Below, piece after piece: positions 49,953 to 56,783 of a DNA stretch of 64,000 nt. Origin of the DNA: Thermodesulfobium acidiphilum (GTDB lineage: Bacteria; Thermodesulfobiota; Thermodesulfobiia; Thermodesulfobiales; Thermodesulfobiaceae); NCBI RefSeq assembly GCF_003057965.1, contig NZ_CP020921.1, forward strand, positions 1,375,001 to 1,439,000. Reading direction: 5' to 3'. A program made the translations under genes and the position numbers. Below the pieces are notes generated by a model, which did no database searches, was not told where the DNA came from, and worked only from the letters and a program-made list of their open reading frames with translations. Numbering within the stretch: the first letter of the stretch is position 1; each line of letters opens with the position of its first letter.

Positions 49953-51134
49953 ATGAGAGGCGAACCTATCAAAGTAAAACAATTACTTCAAAAAGCAAGG
50001 GATTCAGCAATACTTGCGGTTGAATTTTATAATAAGCCTGCTGTTTCTTTTAAATCAGGAGGCTATATAACAATGATGTGTATTGCCTGGACATCTCTAT
50101 TTCATGCATACTTCTTGAAGAATAAGATAAAACCCTTCTATAGAGAGAAAAATAGTGATCAAAAAAAACCAAGGTTTGAACAAATAATTGAGAAATTGCC
50201 AGATGATCAAGAGATAAAAGAAAACAAATGGTGGGAGTTGCAGGAGTGTGTTAAACAATATTTTAAAGATAATAACCCACCGGTAAGAAAAAATTTAGAG
50301 TTTTTTATTCCATTGAGAAATAAGATTGTTCATCGAAACCTTCCAGAACTTGATGATAGTATTTTTGGGGAATGTCAAGCACTGCTTATTAACTTTAATA
50401 ATTTTATGGAGCAAAATTTTGGTGAAAAATATTCTATCAAAAATTCACTTTCCTTTAGTTTACAATTGGCACGGTCACCAAAAAATTTTATAGAAGCATC
50501 AAAAAATGAATTAAAAAAGAATGATGCTCAAAAAATTGTAAACTTTATAAAAACTTATCGGTCATCGCTGACTACAGATCAGTTTGAATCACCTGAGTAC
50601 TCATTTAAAGCTTTGCTTATCCAAGTAAGAAATCATGGAAGCAGAGATGCTTTAGCATTGGAATTTATAAATGAAAAAGATTTAACAGAGGAACAAAAAG
50701 AAAAACTGAAAATTGGAACGGTACTAATAAAAGAAAAAAAAGAGTTGATTGATGGCATACCTAACAATTTTCAATGGACATATAAAGAATTGCGAAAAGA
50801 AATAAAGACAAAATGCCCACATATTAAACAAACTATGTTTAACAAACTTAATAGATATTTAAGAGAAAGATATAAGAACAAACTTGCTTATGAAAGAGTA
50901 CATAATCCTAAAAGTGAAAAAAAAGCTTCTACATGGTATTATGATCCTAAAATTATTGAAGAATTTAAAAAAATATATCCTCCCATCACCCCTTCCAACG
51001 AGCAGTTGGTCAAACGCATAGAGGATCTTGTTGACAAAATCGATGCTGCCAAGAAAGAGAACCCACAAGCAGATACTCAGGCTTTTGAAAAGGAAATCGA
51101 CCAACTTGTGCATAATATAAATTATATAACTTAA
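49953..51134 (+). CDS. DUF3644 domain protein with methylase-derived C-terminal tail
   Basis: This 393-residue protein opens with the DUF3644 pattern KQLLQKARDSAILAVEFYNKP and IAWTSLFHAYF. A FFIPLRNKIVHRN segment follows, reminiscent of HEPN-like RxxxxH (here RNKIVH near residue 126). The last 50 residues (EQLVKRIEDLVDKI..., QAFEKEIDQLV) are not DUF3644-like. They duplicate the C-terminus of the methylase encoded upstream, then lose its frame through 5 extra bases. DUF3644 proteins occur in defence loci, and an RNase or effector role is plausible but unproven. It starts 7 bases after the ATPase gene; the ribosome site is weak. Confidence 0.72.
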   Translation: MRGEPIKVKQLLQKARDSAILAVEFYNKPAVSFKSGGYITMMCIAWTSLFHAYFLKNKIKPFYREKNSDQKKPRFEQIIEKLPDDQEIKENKWWELQECVKQYFKDNNPPVRKNLEFFIPLRNKIVHRNLPELDDSIFGECQALLINFNNFMEQNFGEKYSIKNSLSFSLQLARSPKNFIEASKNELKKNDAQKIVNFIKTYRSSLTTDQFESPEYSFKALLIQVRNHGSRDALALEFINEKDLTEEQKEKLKIGTVLIKEKKELIDGIPNNFQWTYKELRKEIKTKCPHIKQTMFNKLNRYLRERYKNKLAYERVHNPKSEKKASTWYYDPKIIEEFKKIYPPITPSNEQLVKRIEDLVDKIDAAKKENPQADTQAFEKEIDQLVHNINYIT

Positions 51135-51160
51135 CACAGGATGAAATAAAAATAATAGAG
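50986..51160 (+). repeat. Direct repeat copy B: methylase tail fused to the DUF3644 gene
   Basis: This is the counterpart of 48311-48480. It carries 5 extra bases at about 51110, so the DUF3644 frame stops at 51134. The methylase-type ending (LYNLTQDEIKIIEK, stop near 51165) persists in another frame. Confidence 0.8.
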
Positions 51161-51315
51161 AAATGACACCAAAAATAGTCTTATTAATAGCAACAAAATT
51201 AGCATCTTCTTAAGGAAAGAAATCAGCATTAGTTAACAATCTATTAAGAAATAGACAATATTGTATATAAAATATATAATTTTAATTAAAATTAAAAATA
51301 ACATGAAAGGAGTTA

Positions 51316-51766
51316 GTGAAGTATACCAAATTACTATACAAAGCAAAGCCATTAAAAATATCAATTCTTTTCAGAGAGTGTCATTATTTAGGAATATGTA
51401 TAGTAATTTGGTTAGCAGTTTTTTCAAGCAATTCAGCGCTGCAGGCAGCACAACTTTGCGGAATTGATTCGACAAATAGTACAAAAATATGTCTTATTTT
51501 AGGTGACAATACCTCTTTAGTTTCAGTAAGCTGGTCAGGCCGTAGTTAATTGGATGGCAGATGGTCCAGGAAACCTGACCTATATTTACAAAATTTCTGA
51601 TAAAGAGTCGATGGTTCAGGGCAGCGTAGAAATGAAGGCTGGGCTGATAAACGGCAAGGCAAGCCTTAATATATAGATCAGTTCAACAATGACCAGTAAG
51701 AAATTTCAATTTACCCGTTCATCTTCTGTTAATATTCGTTCGTGTATAGTTTTCTACAAGAATTAA
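51316..51766 (+). pseudogene. Broken gene for an exported protein
   Basis: One frame from GTG 51316 encodes a signal-peptide-like segment (ICIVIWLAVFSSNSALQAA) and then QLCGIDSTNSTKICLIL before TAA at 51547. One base over, the sequence continues sensibly with AVVNWMADGPGNLTYIYKIS and SVEMKAGLINGKASLNI to TAG 51674. It can be followed further in that frame to TAA 51764. This pattern suggests one frameshift near 51535-51545 and one nonsense change in an exported adhesin- or pilin-like protein of about 150 residues. No homologue recognised. It lies between the defence island and the PepSY gene. Confidence 0.5.
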
Positions 51767-51781
51767 AAATGGAGGTGTGTT

Positions 51782-52153
51782 ATGAACAAAGCAAAAAAAT
51801 TTGCAGTTCTAGCTCTTGGAGGAATATTACTTACTACTTCAGTAGCAGGAATAGCTACAGCTAATCAGTATGTGACTGGCTCTATCAAGGTTACACAGGA
51901 CAATGAAGCAAGCTATGCAGACCTGTCGAACACAACAGTTGATCAGGCAATATCCAGTGCACTTGCAGCTCAGCCAGGAAAGGTTATCAAAGCAAAGCTC
52001 GAAGATGAAAATGGCACATTGGTCTGGAACGTAGATGTAGTATCAAACAATCAGATGTACGAAGTAAAAGTAGATGCAAAGGACGCCAGAGTCTTAAGCA
52101 CAGGAGTAGATCAGACAGATAATCAGAAAGAAAGCGTTGAAGAAAAGGATTAA
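51782..52153 (+). CDS. Exported PepSY-domain protein
   Basis: The 123-residue protein has a clear signal peptide (KKFAVLALGGILLTTSVAGIATA, cleavage near residue 27). A single PepSY domain follows: TTVDQAISSALAAQPGKVIKAKLEDENGTLVWNVDVV in parts, ending YEVKVDAKDARVLS. PepSY proteins are thought to inhibit or modulate proteases or act in envelope sensing. It has a strong ribosome site (ATGGAGGTGTGT) and is followed by an intrinsic terminator and then a two-component system, which probably senses the envelope. PepSY next to an OmpR-type pair is a common arrangement. Confidence 0.85.
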   Translation: MNKAKKFAVLALGGILLTTSVAGIATANQYVTGSIKVTQDNEASYADLSNTTVDQAISSALAAQPGKVIKAKLEDENGTLVWNVDVVSNNQMYEVKVDAKDARVLSTGVDQTDNQKESVEEKD

Positions 52154-52160
52154 TTTTCTT

Positions 52161-52187
52161 GGGGGGCTTGTCCCCCCTTTATTTATT
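52161..52187 (+). terminator. Intrinsic terminator after the PepSY gene
   Basis: A G6/C6 stem (52161-52166 with 52172-52177) closes a 5-base loop and is followed by TTTATTTATT. It lies 8 bases after the PepSY stop and may let only part of transcription pass into the two-component genes. Confidence 0.8.
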
Positions 52188-52212
52188 GAAAAATTTAAAG
52201 GATTAAGGTAAT

Positions 52213-52890
52213 ATGAGCACAATGAGAATTTTGATAGTAGAAGATGAAAAAACTCTTGCAAATTTAATAAAAAAGGGCTTTGAGGAAGAAAAATTTGCTG
52301 TAGACGTCGCATACAACGGCGAAGATGGGCTTTTTTTTGCTAAAAATAATACTTATGATGCTATAGTACTTGACATTATGCTTCCCATAATTGATGGCAT
52401 TAGCTTACTGAAAGAATTAAGAGAAGAAAATATCTCAACTCCAGTTATTATACTTACAGCCAAAGATTCAGTAAAGGATAAGGTTTTAGGTTTAGACAGC
52501 GGCTCTGACGACTACCTTACAAAACCATTTTCATTTGAAGAGCTACTTTCCAGGGTAAAAGCTTTAATAAGGCGAAAATTTGCTGCATCAAGCCCAATAA
52601 TAAAGATTTGTGATCTGGTAATTGACACAGCAGAAAAAACAGTCAAGAGAGGTAACAAGAGAATTGATCTTAGTGCAAAGGAATATGCACTTCTTGAATA
52701 TCTAGCCTTAAACAAAAACAAAGTAATAAGTCGAACAGCAATAATTGAACACCTATACGATGAAGACTTTGATTTATATAGTAACGTTATAGACGTATTT
52801 ATAAATAGAATCAGGAACAAAATTGATAAAAATTTTGATAAAAAATTAATCCATACATTTCGTGGCATTGGTTATAGCTTAAAAGAGTGA
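52213..52890 (+). CDS. OmpR-family response regulator
   Basis: The 225-residue protein has a receiver domain with acidic pocket ED (residues 10-11), phosphoacceptor D54 in VLDIMLP, conserved T and K (ILTAKDS; LTKPF). A winged-helix DNA-binding domain follows (VKRGNKRIDLSAKEYALLEYL, then NVIDVFINRIRNKID and TFRGIGY). It is the transcription factor of a two-component system with the kinase that overlaps it by 4 bases. The PepSY gene upstream is a likely target. Confidence 0.93.
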   Translation: MSTMRILIVEDEKTLANLIKKGFEEEKFAVDVAYNGEDGLFFAKNNTYDAIVLDIMLPIIDGISLLKELREENISTPVIILTAKDSVKDKVLGLDSGSDDYLTKPFSFEELLSRVKALIRRKFAASSPIIKICDLVIDTAEKTVKRGNKRIDLSAKEYALLEYLALNKNKVISRTAIIEHLYDEDFDLYSNVIDVFINRIRNKIDKNFDKKLIHTFRGIGYSLKE

Positions 52891-54209
52891 ATTCTATAAA
52901 ATTTAAGCTGTTCTTATACTACTGCATTATATCCTTTACAATATTCGGGGTATTGGGGATTTTTTTATACTTTAGTCTTGAGAATATCGTTTTAGAATCA
53001 ATCGATAACGCTCTCATTGCAAAGGCTAAGGCAATAGCTACACTTATCAATGAAGACAATGGCATAAACTTACAATTTTCAGACGAAATCATGAAAGAAT
53101 ATTCTAAAAGATCAGATCAATACTTTCAGATAATTCAGAATTCAAAAATTGTCGAAAAATCTGAATCTTTAGGCTCTGATAGTCTGCCAATCGTAAATTC
53201 AGCTCAGACCATCCATTTTAAAAATAAACCCCTTCGCATTGTTTTGTACAACATAACTATAAATAAAGATCATCTTGTAATCGAGTGTGCTCAGGATATT
53301 GAAAGCAAAGTAGATTTTCTCAAAACATACCTCAGCATACTAATTCTGTCTATTGCAGGCGCAATTCTTTTGAGCGCCTTAGGAGGCTTATTTATTGTAA
53401 ACATAATGCTCAAGCCAATTAAAAAGATCTCTCACACAATCAGCAAACTTTCTGAGTCAAATTTGTTTCATAGTCATATTGACGAAAACGTAGTAGATGA
53501 ACTAAAGCCTCTTGCAGTCTCATTCAATCGTACCTTTGAAAGGCTTGACAACGCATTTACTAAACAAAAGCAATTCGTCGCAGATGTCTCTCATGAGTTA
53601 AAGACTCCCCTTAGCGTAATACTGATGGAAACAGAGATTGCACTCAGAAAACAGCGAAGTATTCAGGAATACATAAACACCATTAATCAGATAAAAGAGA
53701 CTTCCCAGCATATGAAAGGCATTATAGAAACGTTGTTCAAGCTTATAAAAATAGAAAACACACAACTTCTGGAAAAGAAAACTCTCGACATTAAAGAAAT
53801 AATTCAAAGATCATCTGCTCTGCTAAAAGATCAGATAGAAAAAAGAAACTTAAAGTTTAATATTCAGGGTAGCACATTTTTGATTGATGCTGATGAAACG
53901 CTAATTATGGAAGTCTTCTTAAATCTTATAGACAACGCAATCAAGTACAATAAAGAAAATGGCACAATAGACATTATGATTTATCCAGAAAAGCGCGTGG
54001 AAATTATTGATAGCGGCATTGGAATACCGAAAGATTCGCTTAACAGAGTGTTTGACAAGTTCTACAGGGCAGACCCTTCCAGGTCAAAAGAAATTGAAGG
54101 CTTAGGGCTGGGCTTTAGCCTTGTAAAGGAAATTTTAGATCTGCACAATGCAAAGATTGAAATAGATAGCACGCCTAACATGGGGACAAAAGTAAGCATA
54201 TTATTTTAA
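52887..54209 (+). CDS. Two-component sensor histidine kinase
   Basis: This membrane kinase of 440 residues has a first helix at residues about 8-30, an extracytoplasmic sensor loop of about 110 residues, and a second helix at about 150-172. A HAMP linker, the dimerisation/phosphoacceptor domain with VSHELKTPL (H236), and an ATPase domain with N box NLIDNAIKYN, DSGIGIP and GLGLGFSLVKEI follow. The GTG start lies in the AGTGA overlap with the response regulator stop. It probably senses envelope state in connection with the PepSY protein. Confidence 0.93.
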   Translation: MNSIKFKLFLYYCIISFTIFGVLGIFLYFSLENIVLESIDNALIAKAKAIATLINEDNGINLQFSDEIMKEYSKRSDQYFQIIQNSKIVEKSESLGSDSLPIVNSAQTIHFKNKPLRIVLYNITINKDHLVIECAQDIESKVDFLKTYLSILILSIAGAILLSALGGLFIVNIMLKPIKKISHTISKLSESNLFHSHIDENVVDELKPLAVSFNRTFERLDNAFTKQKQFVADVSHELKTPLSVILMETEIALRKQRSIQEYINTINQIKETSQHMKGIIETLFKLIKIENTQLLEKKTLDIKEIIQRSSALLKDQIEKRNLKFNIQGSTFLIDADETLIMEVFLNLIDNAIKYNKENGTIDIMIYPEKRVEIIDSGIGIPKDSLNRVFDKFYRADPSRSKEIEGLGLGFSLVKEILDLHNAKIEIDSTPNMGTKVSILF

Positions 54210-54224
54210 AAGCTTATTCAGATT

Positions 54225-54380
54225 TCAATAATAATTCAACCAATTTATAATTTGCGCCTTGCTTTTAGTATTTTCTTTGTCTACATTCTTGGCATTATCT
54301 GTGGCAATTTGTATTTTATCATCATGGTCTTTACAAAATTTTTCATATTTTTTTATAGATTTTTCATAAGAGCTATCCAT
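54225..54380 (-). CDS. Possible small protein of 51 residues
   Basis: A lysine- and aspartate-rich frame (MDSSYEKSIKKYEKFCKDHD at its start) runs from ATG 54380 to TGA 54225 in the gap between the kinase and the dam-like gene, on the opposite strand. The composition looks protein-like and helical, but no ribosome site or family is visible. It may be a relic of a longer gene. Low confidence. Confidence 0.3.
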   Translation of the reverse strand: MDSSYEKSIKKYEKFCKDHDDKIQIATDNAKNVDKENTKSKAQIINWLNYY

Positions 54381-54487
54381 AAAAATTGATATAATAAAAA
54401 CAAAGATGTCATAACTTATAAAAGTTAAGATTGATTCTGAAAATTTAATTTATTTACAATCTTTAAAAAATAGAGTTACGAGGTCTT

Positions 54488-55339
54488 ATGCCAACAGTTT
54501 TAGAAAAAAATAATTGTAAAGAAAAACTAAAGGTTCATCCAATTGTTAAATGGGCAGGCGGAAAAAGACAGATCATTTCTGTGATTAAAGAAAACTTGCC
54601 TACACAATTCAATCGATATTTCGAACCCTTTATAGGAGGCGGCGCTGTCTTTTTTGAAATACAACCTGAAAATGCCTATATTTCTGATACAAATGAAGAG
54701 TTAATAAATCTGTACCTTGTAGTAAAAAATAATCCTGAAGAACTGATAACCGATCTTCATAAGCACAAAAATTCCAAAGAATATTTCTTAAAAATTAGAA
54801 ATGCTGACAGAGATGATAACTATAAAGAATGGTCAAATATCCAAAAAGCAAGTAGGTTTATATACCTAAACCGAACTTGTTTCAATGGACTTTATAGGGT
54901 TAATAGTAAGGGACAGTTCAATGTACCTTTTGGAAATTATTCAAACCCAAAAATTGTTGATGAAAAAAATATTCTAAATTGTTCAGAAATTTTACAAAGC
55001 ACAGAAATAAGATGTGCAAATTTTACAGAAATATTAGAACATATAAAGAAAGGCGATTTTGTTTACTTCGATCCCCCATATCTTCCTTTAAATAAATCGT
55101 CAAACTTTACGTCATACACAAAAGAAGGATTTGACATAGGTATGCAATTTAGACTCAAAGCTGTTTGCGATGAGCTTGATAAAAAAGGTGTAAAATTTTT
55201 ACTTTCCAATTCTGATACAGAGGTTATAAATGGACTATACGCATCATATAATATCAAAAAGGTTTTTGCATCACGCAATATTAATTCAAACTCAAATGGG
55301 CGAGGCAAGATAACTGAAGTATTAATTAGAAATTATTGA
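54488..55339 (+). CDS. dam: Dam-type (D12 class) N6-adenine DNA methyltransferase
   Basis: The 283-residue protein starts with the alpha-class motif VKWAGGKRQ. It has FEPFIGGGAVFFE for SAM binding and the catalytic YFDPPYLPL near residue 196. N6-adenine methylases of this class recognise GATC or related 4-6 base sites and include both orphan Dam and restriction partners (DpnM-like). No restriction endonuclease gene is adjacent, so it looks like an orphan methylase. It lies 3 kb from the defence island with a two-component system between. Target site cannot be read from sequence. Confidence 0.88.
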   Translation: MPTVLEKNNCKEKLKVHPIVKWAGGKRQIISVIKENLPTQFNRYFEPFIGGGAVFFEIQPENAYISDTNEELINLYLVVKNNPEELITDLHKHKNSKEYFLKIRNADRDDNYKEWSNIQKASRFIYLNRTCFNGLYRVNSKGQFNVPFGNYSNPKIVDEKNILNCSEILQSTEIRCANFTEILEHIKKGDFVYFDPPYLPLNKSSNFTSYTKEGFDIGMQFRLKAVCDELDKKGVKFLLSNSDTEVINGLYASYNIKKVFASRNINSNSNGRGKITEVLIRNY

Positions 55340-55634
55340 ACAAATTATTTAAAATATACAAAATCAACTTAATAATGAGTACCGTTAACTTAATTGCGTC
55401 AGATTCTTCTTCCTTAACTTTCTCTTTTAATATAAGGGAGGATTACTTAATGATTTTATATTTTCAATTCAAATAAACAAAATTACTATTTGCTATTAAG
55501 GAAAAATGGCGAATTTGTTTATCTTCAGGTATAACCACTATCCTAGAAAGAGCAAAATAATATGTTTCTAGTACCTAGAAACGTCTTCTTTTACAGTTAA
55601 AAACCCACTGTCCGTTAACAACAACAAACTATAG
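55340..55634. other. Intergenic region with a short dyad, no gene
   Basis: I see no coding sequence of quality here. A perfect 8-bp inverted repeat with a 3-base centre (55564-55571 and 55575-55582, GTTTCTAG/CTAGAAAC) lies about 70 bases upstream of the feo promoter. It could bind a regulator. Confidence 0.4.
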
Positions 55635-55687
55635 TATTGACAGTAATTAAAAGTTATAATACACTTATAAAGTTAGATAACTCTAAC
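55635..55687 (+). promoter_or_regulatory. feo operon promoter with overlapping DtxR/MntR-like operator
   Basis: TTGACA (55635-55640) is followed 17 bases later by TACACT (55658-55663), with a second possible -10, TATAAT, at 55653. Just downstream an 8-bp perfect inverted repeat AAGTTAGA/TCTAACTT with a 4-base centre (55668-55687) resembles metal-regulator boxes of the DtxR type. It overlaps the expected transcription start. The operon encodes a DtxR-family regulator, so autoregulated iron-dependent repression is a reasonable inference. Confidence 0.55.
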
Positions 55688-55700
55688 TTAGGAGGTTTTA

Positions 55701-55916
55701 ATGGAAGAATATTTATTACATCTTTTACGTAAACACAAAGGGCTTACATTCGATGAAATATTAAAAAAAACTAATTTAGAGCGAGGTGATTTATTAAAGA
55801 TAATATTCAAACTTGTTAATAAAAACAAAGTGGGTTATATGGATCTAAGTTTAAATATGTGTTCAATTTGTAAGATTTGTAATAAAAAACTTTTTCTTAA
55901 AGGAGGTAAAAAATGA
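55701..55916 (+). CDS. FeoC-like small winged-helix protein with CxxCxxC
   Basis: This 71-residue protein starts with a winged-helix-type segment (LLHLLRKHKGLTFDEILKKT, then LERGDLLKIIFKL). It ends in a cysteine cluster MCSICKICNKK. Size, position and cysteines recall FeoC, a proposed Fe-S-sensing partner of FeoB, though it is a divergent case. It is the first gene of the feo operon behind AGGAGG, and its stop overlaps the next gene by 4 bases. A general small DNA-binding protein is the alternative. Confidence 0.6.
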   Translation: MEEYLLHLLRKHKGLTFDEILKKTNLERGDLLKIIFKLVNKNKVGYMDLSLNMCSICKICNKKLFLKGGKK

Positions 55917-56557
55917 TCTATTTAAGTGAAACGCAAGAGGATTATTTGCTTGATATTTTTGAACAGACATCAAAAAATGCTGTAGCGCGTATTAAAGATA
56001 TTGCACATGCACGAAATGTAACCTTACCTACCGTTGCAAGTGCAATAAAAGTACTTGCAGAAAAAAAGATAATCAAACATGAAAAATATGGTTATGTTAT
56101 ATTGACAGACTACGGCATTGAAATGGCAAAAAAATTGCTTGAAAGAAAGAAATACATATTGAAATTTTTAACATTTACCTTGGGTATACAGGAAAGCATA
56201 GCAATTAAAGATGCTCACAAACTTGAACACGATTTATCAAATGAAACTTATGAATGCTTGGTGAAACTTACAGATTTTTTTTCTAAAAATCCAAATATCA
56301 AAGAGCAATTCGAAAATTTTTCAAAAAAGGAGGCATATATGAGATTAAGTCAAATAAATGCAGGGGAAACTGCTAAGATTATTGGAATTGAAGGATCATC
56401 AATAAAAAGCAAATTGCTCTCTATGGGCACTACACCTGGTACGGCAATAAAGGTGGAAAAAGTTGCACCGCTTGGAAGCCCTATTGAAGTGACTCTACTT
56501 GGATACCATTTAACCCTTAGGAAAGATGAGGCGGAAAAAATAATTGTTGAAAAATAG
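55913..56557 (+). CDS. DtxR/MntR-family metal-dependent regulator with FeoA-type C-terminal domain
   Basis: In this 214-residue protein residues 1-65 are a winged-helix DNA-binding domain (SETQEDYLLDI, ARNVTLPTVASAIKVL). Residues 65-125 form the DtxR metal-binding/dimerisation domain, with AHKLEHDLSNETYECL supplying His/Glu ligands. Residues 140-214 form an SH3-like FeoA domain (MRLSQINAGETAKIIGI). It probably represses iron uptake genes when iron is replete. It overlaps the FeoC-like gene by 4 bases and feoA by 14 bases. The operator at 55668-55687 is a likely target. Confidence 0.88.
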   Translation: MIYLSETQEDYLLDIFEQTSKNAVARIKDIAHARNVTLPTVASAIKVLAEKKIIKHEKYGYVILTDYGIEMAKKLLERKKYILKFLTFTLGIQESIAIKDAHKLEHDLSNETYECLVKLTDFFSKNPNIKEQFENFSKKEAYMRLSQINAGETAKIIGIEGSSIKSKLLSMGTTPGTAIKVEKVAPLGSPIEVTLLGYHLTLRKDEAEKIIVEK

Positions 56558-56783
56558 AAATATACCGCTTATTTTAGCTGATGAGAATTTGGAATATGAA
56601 ATTATTGGGATAGGTGGTGGTTGTGGCTTACGCGCAAAATTGTTAGAAATGGGATTTATACCAGGAGCAAAATTGAGGTTATTATACAAAGCAAATGGAC
56701 CGTTGATTGTTGCGCTTAATGGTTCCAGATATACCATGTGCAAGGGTTTTGCTTCAAAAATAATAGTCAGGGAGGTTGTATGA
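56544..56783 (+). CDS. feoA: FeoA-domain protein
   Basis: This small SH3-like protein of 79 residues has GGGCGLRAKLLEMGFIPGA and ends with a KIIV segment, as in FeoA. FeoA assists FeoB in ferrous iron uptake on the cytoplasmic side. The start is TTG at 56544 (or the next TTG), inside the regulator gene. The stop overlaps feoB by 4 bases. The neighbouring regulator carries a similar domain, so two FeoA modules are encoded side by side. Confidence 0.88.
   Translation: MLKNRNIPLILADENLEYEIIGIGGGCGLRAKLLEMGFIPGAKLRLLYKANGPLIVALNGSRYTMCKGFASKIIVREVV

Noticed and set aside
55641..55658. TTGACA with the TATAAT at 55653 as a single feo promoter
   Set aside because: The spacer would be only 12 bases; the 17-base partner TACACT is more plausible.
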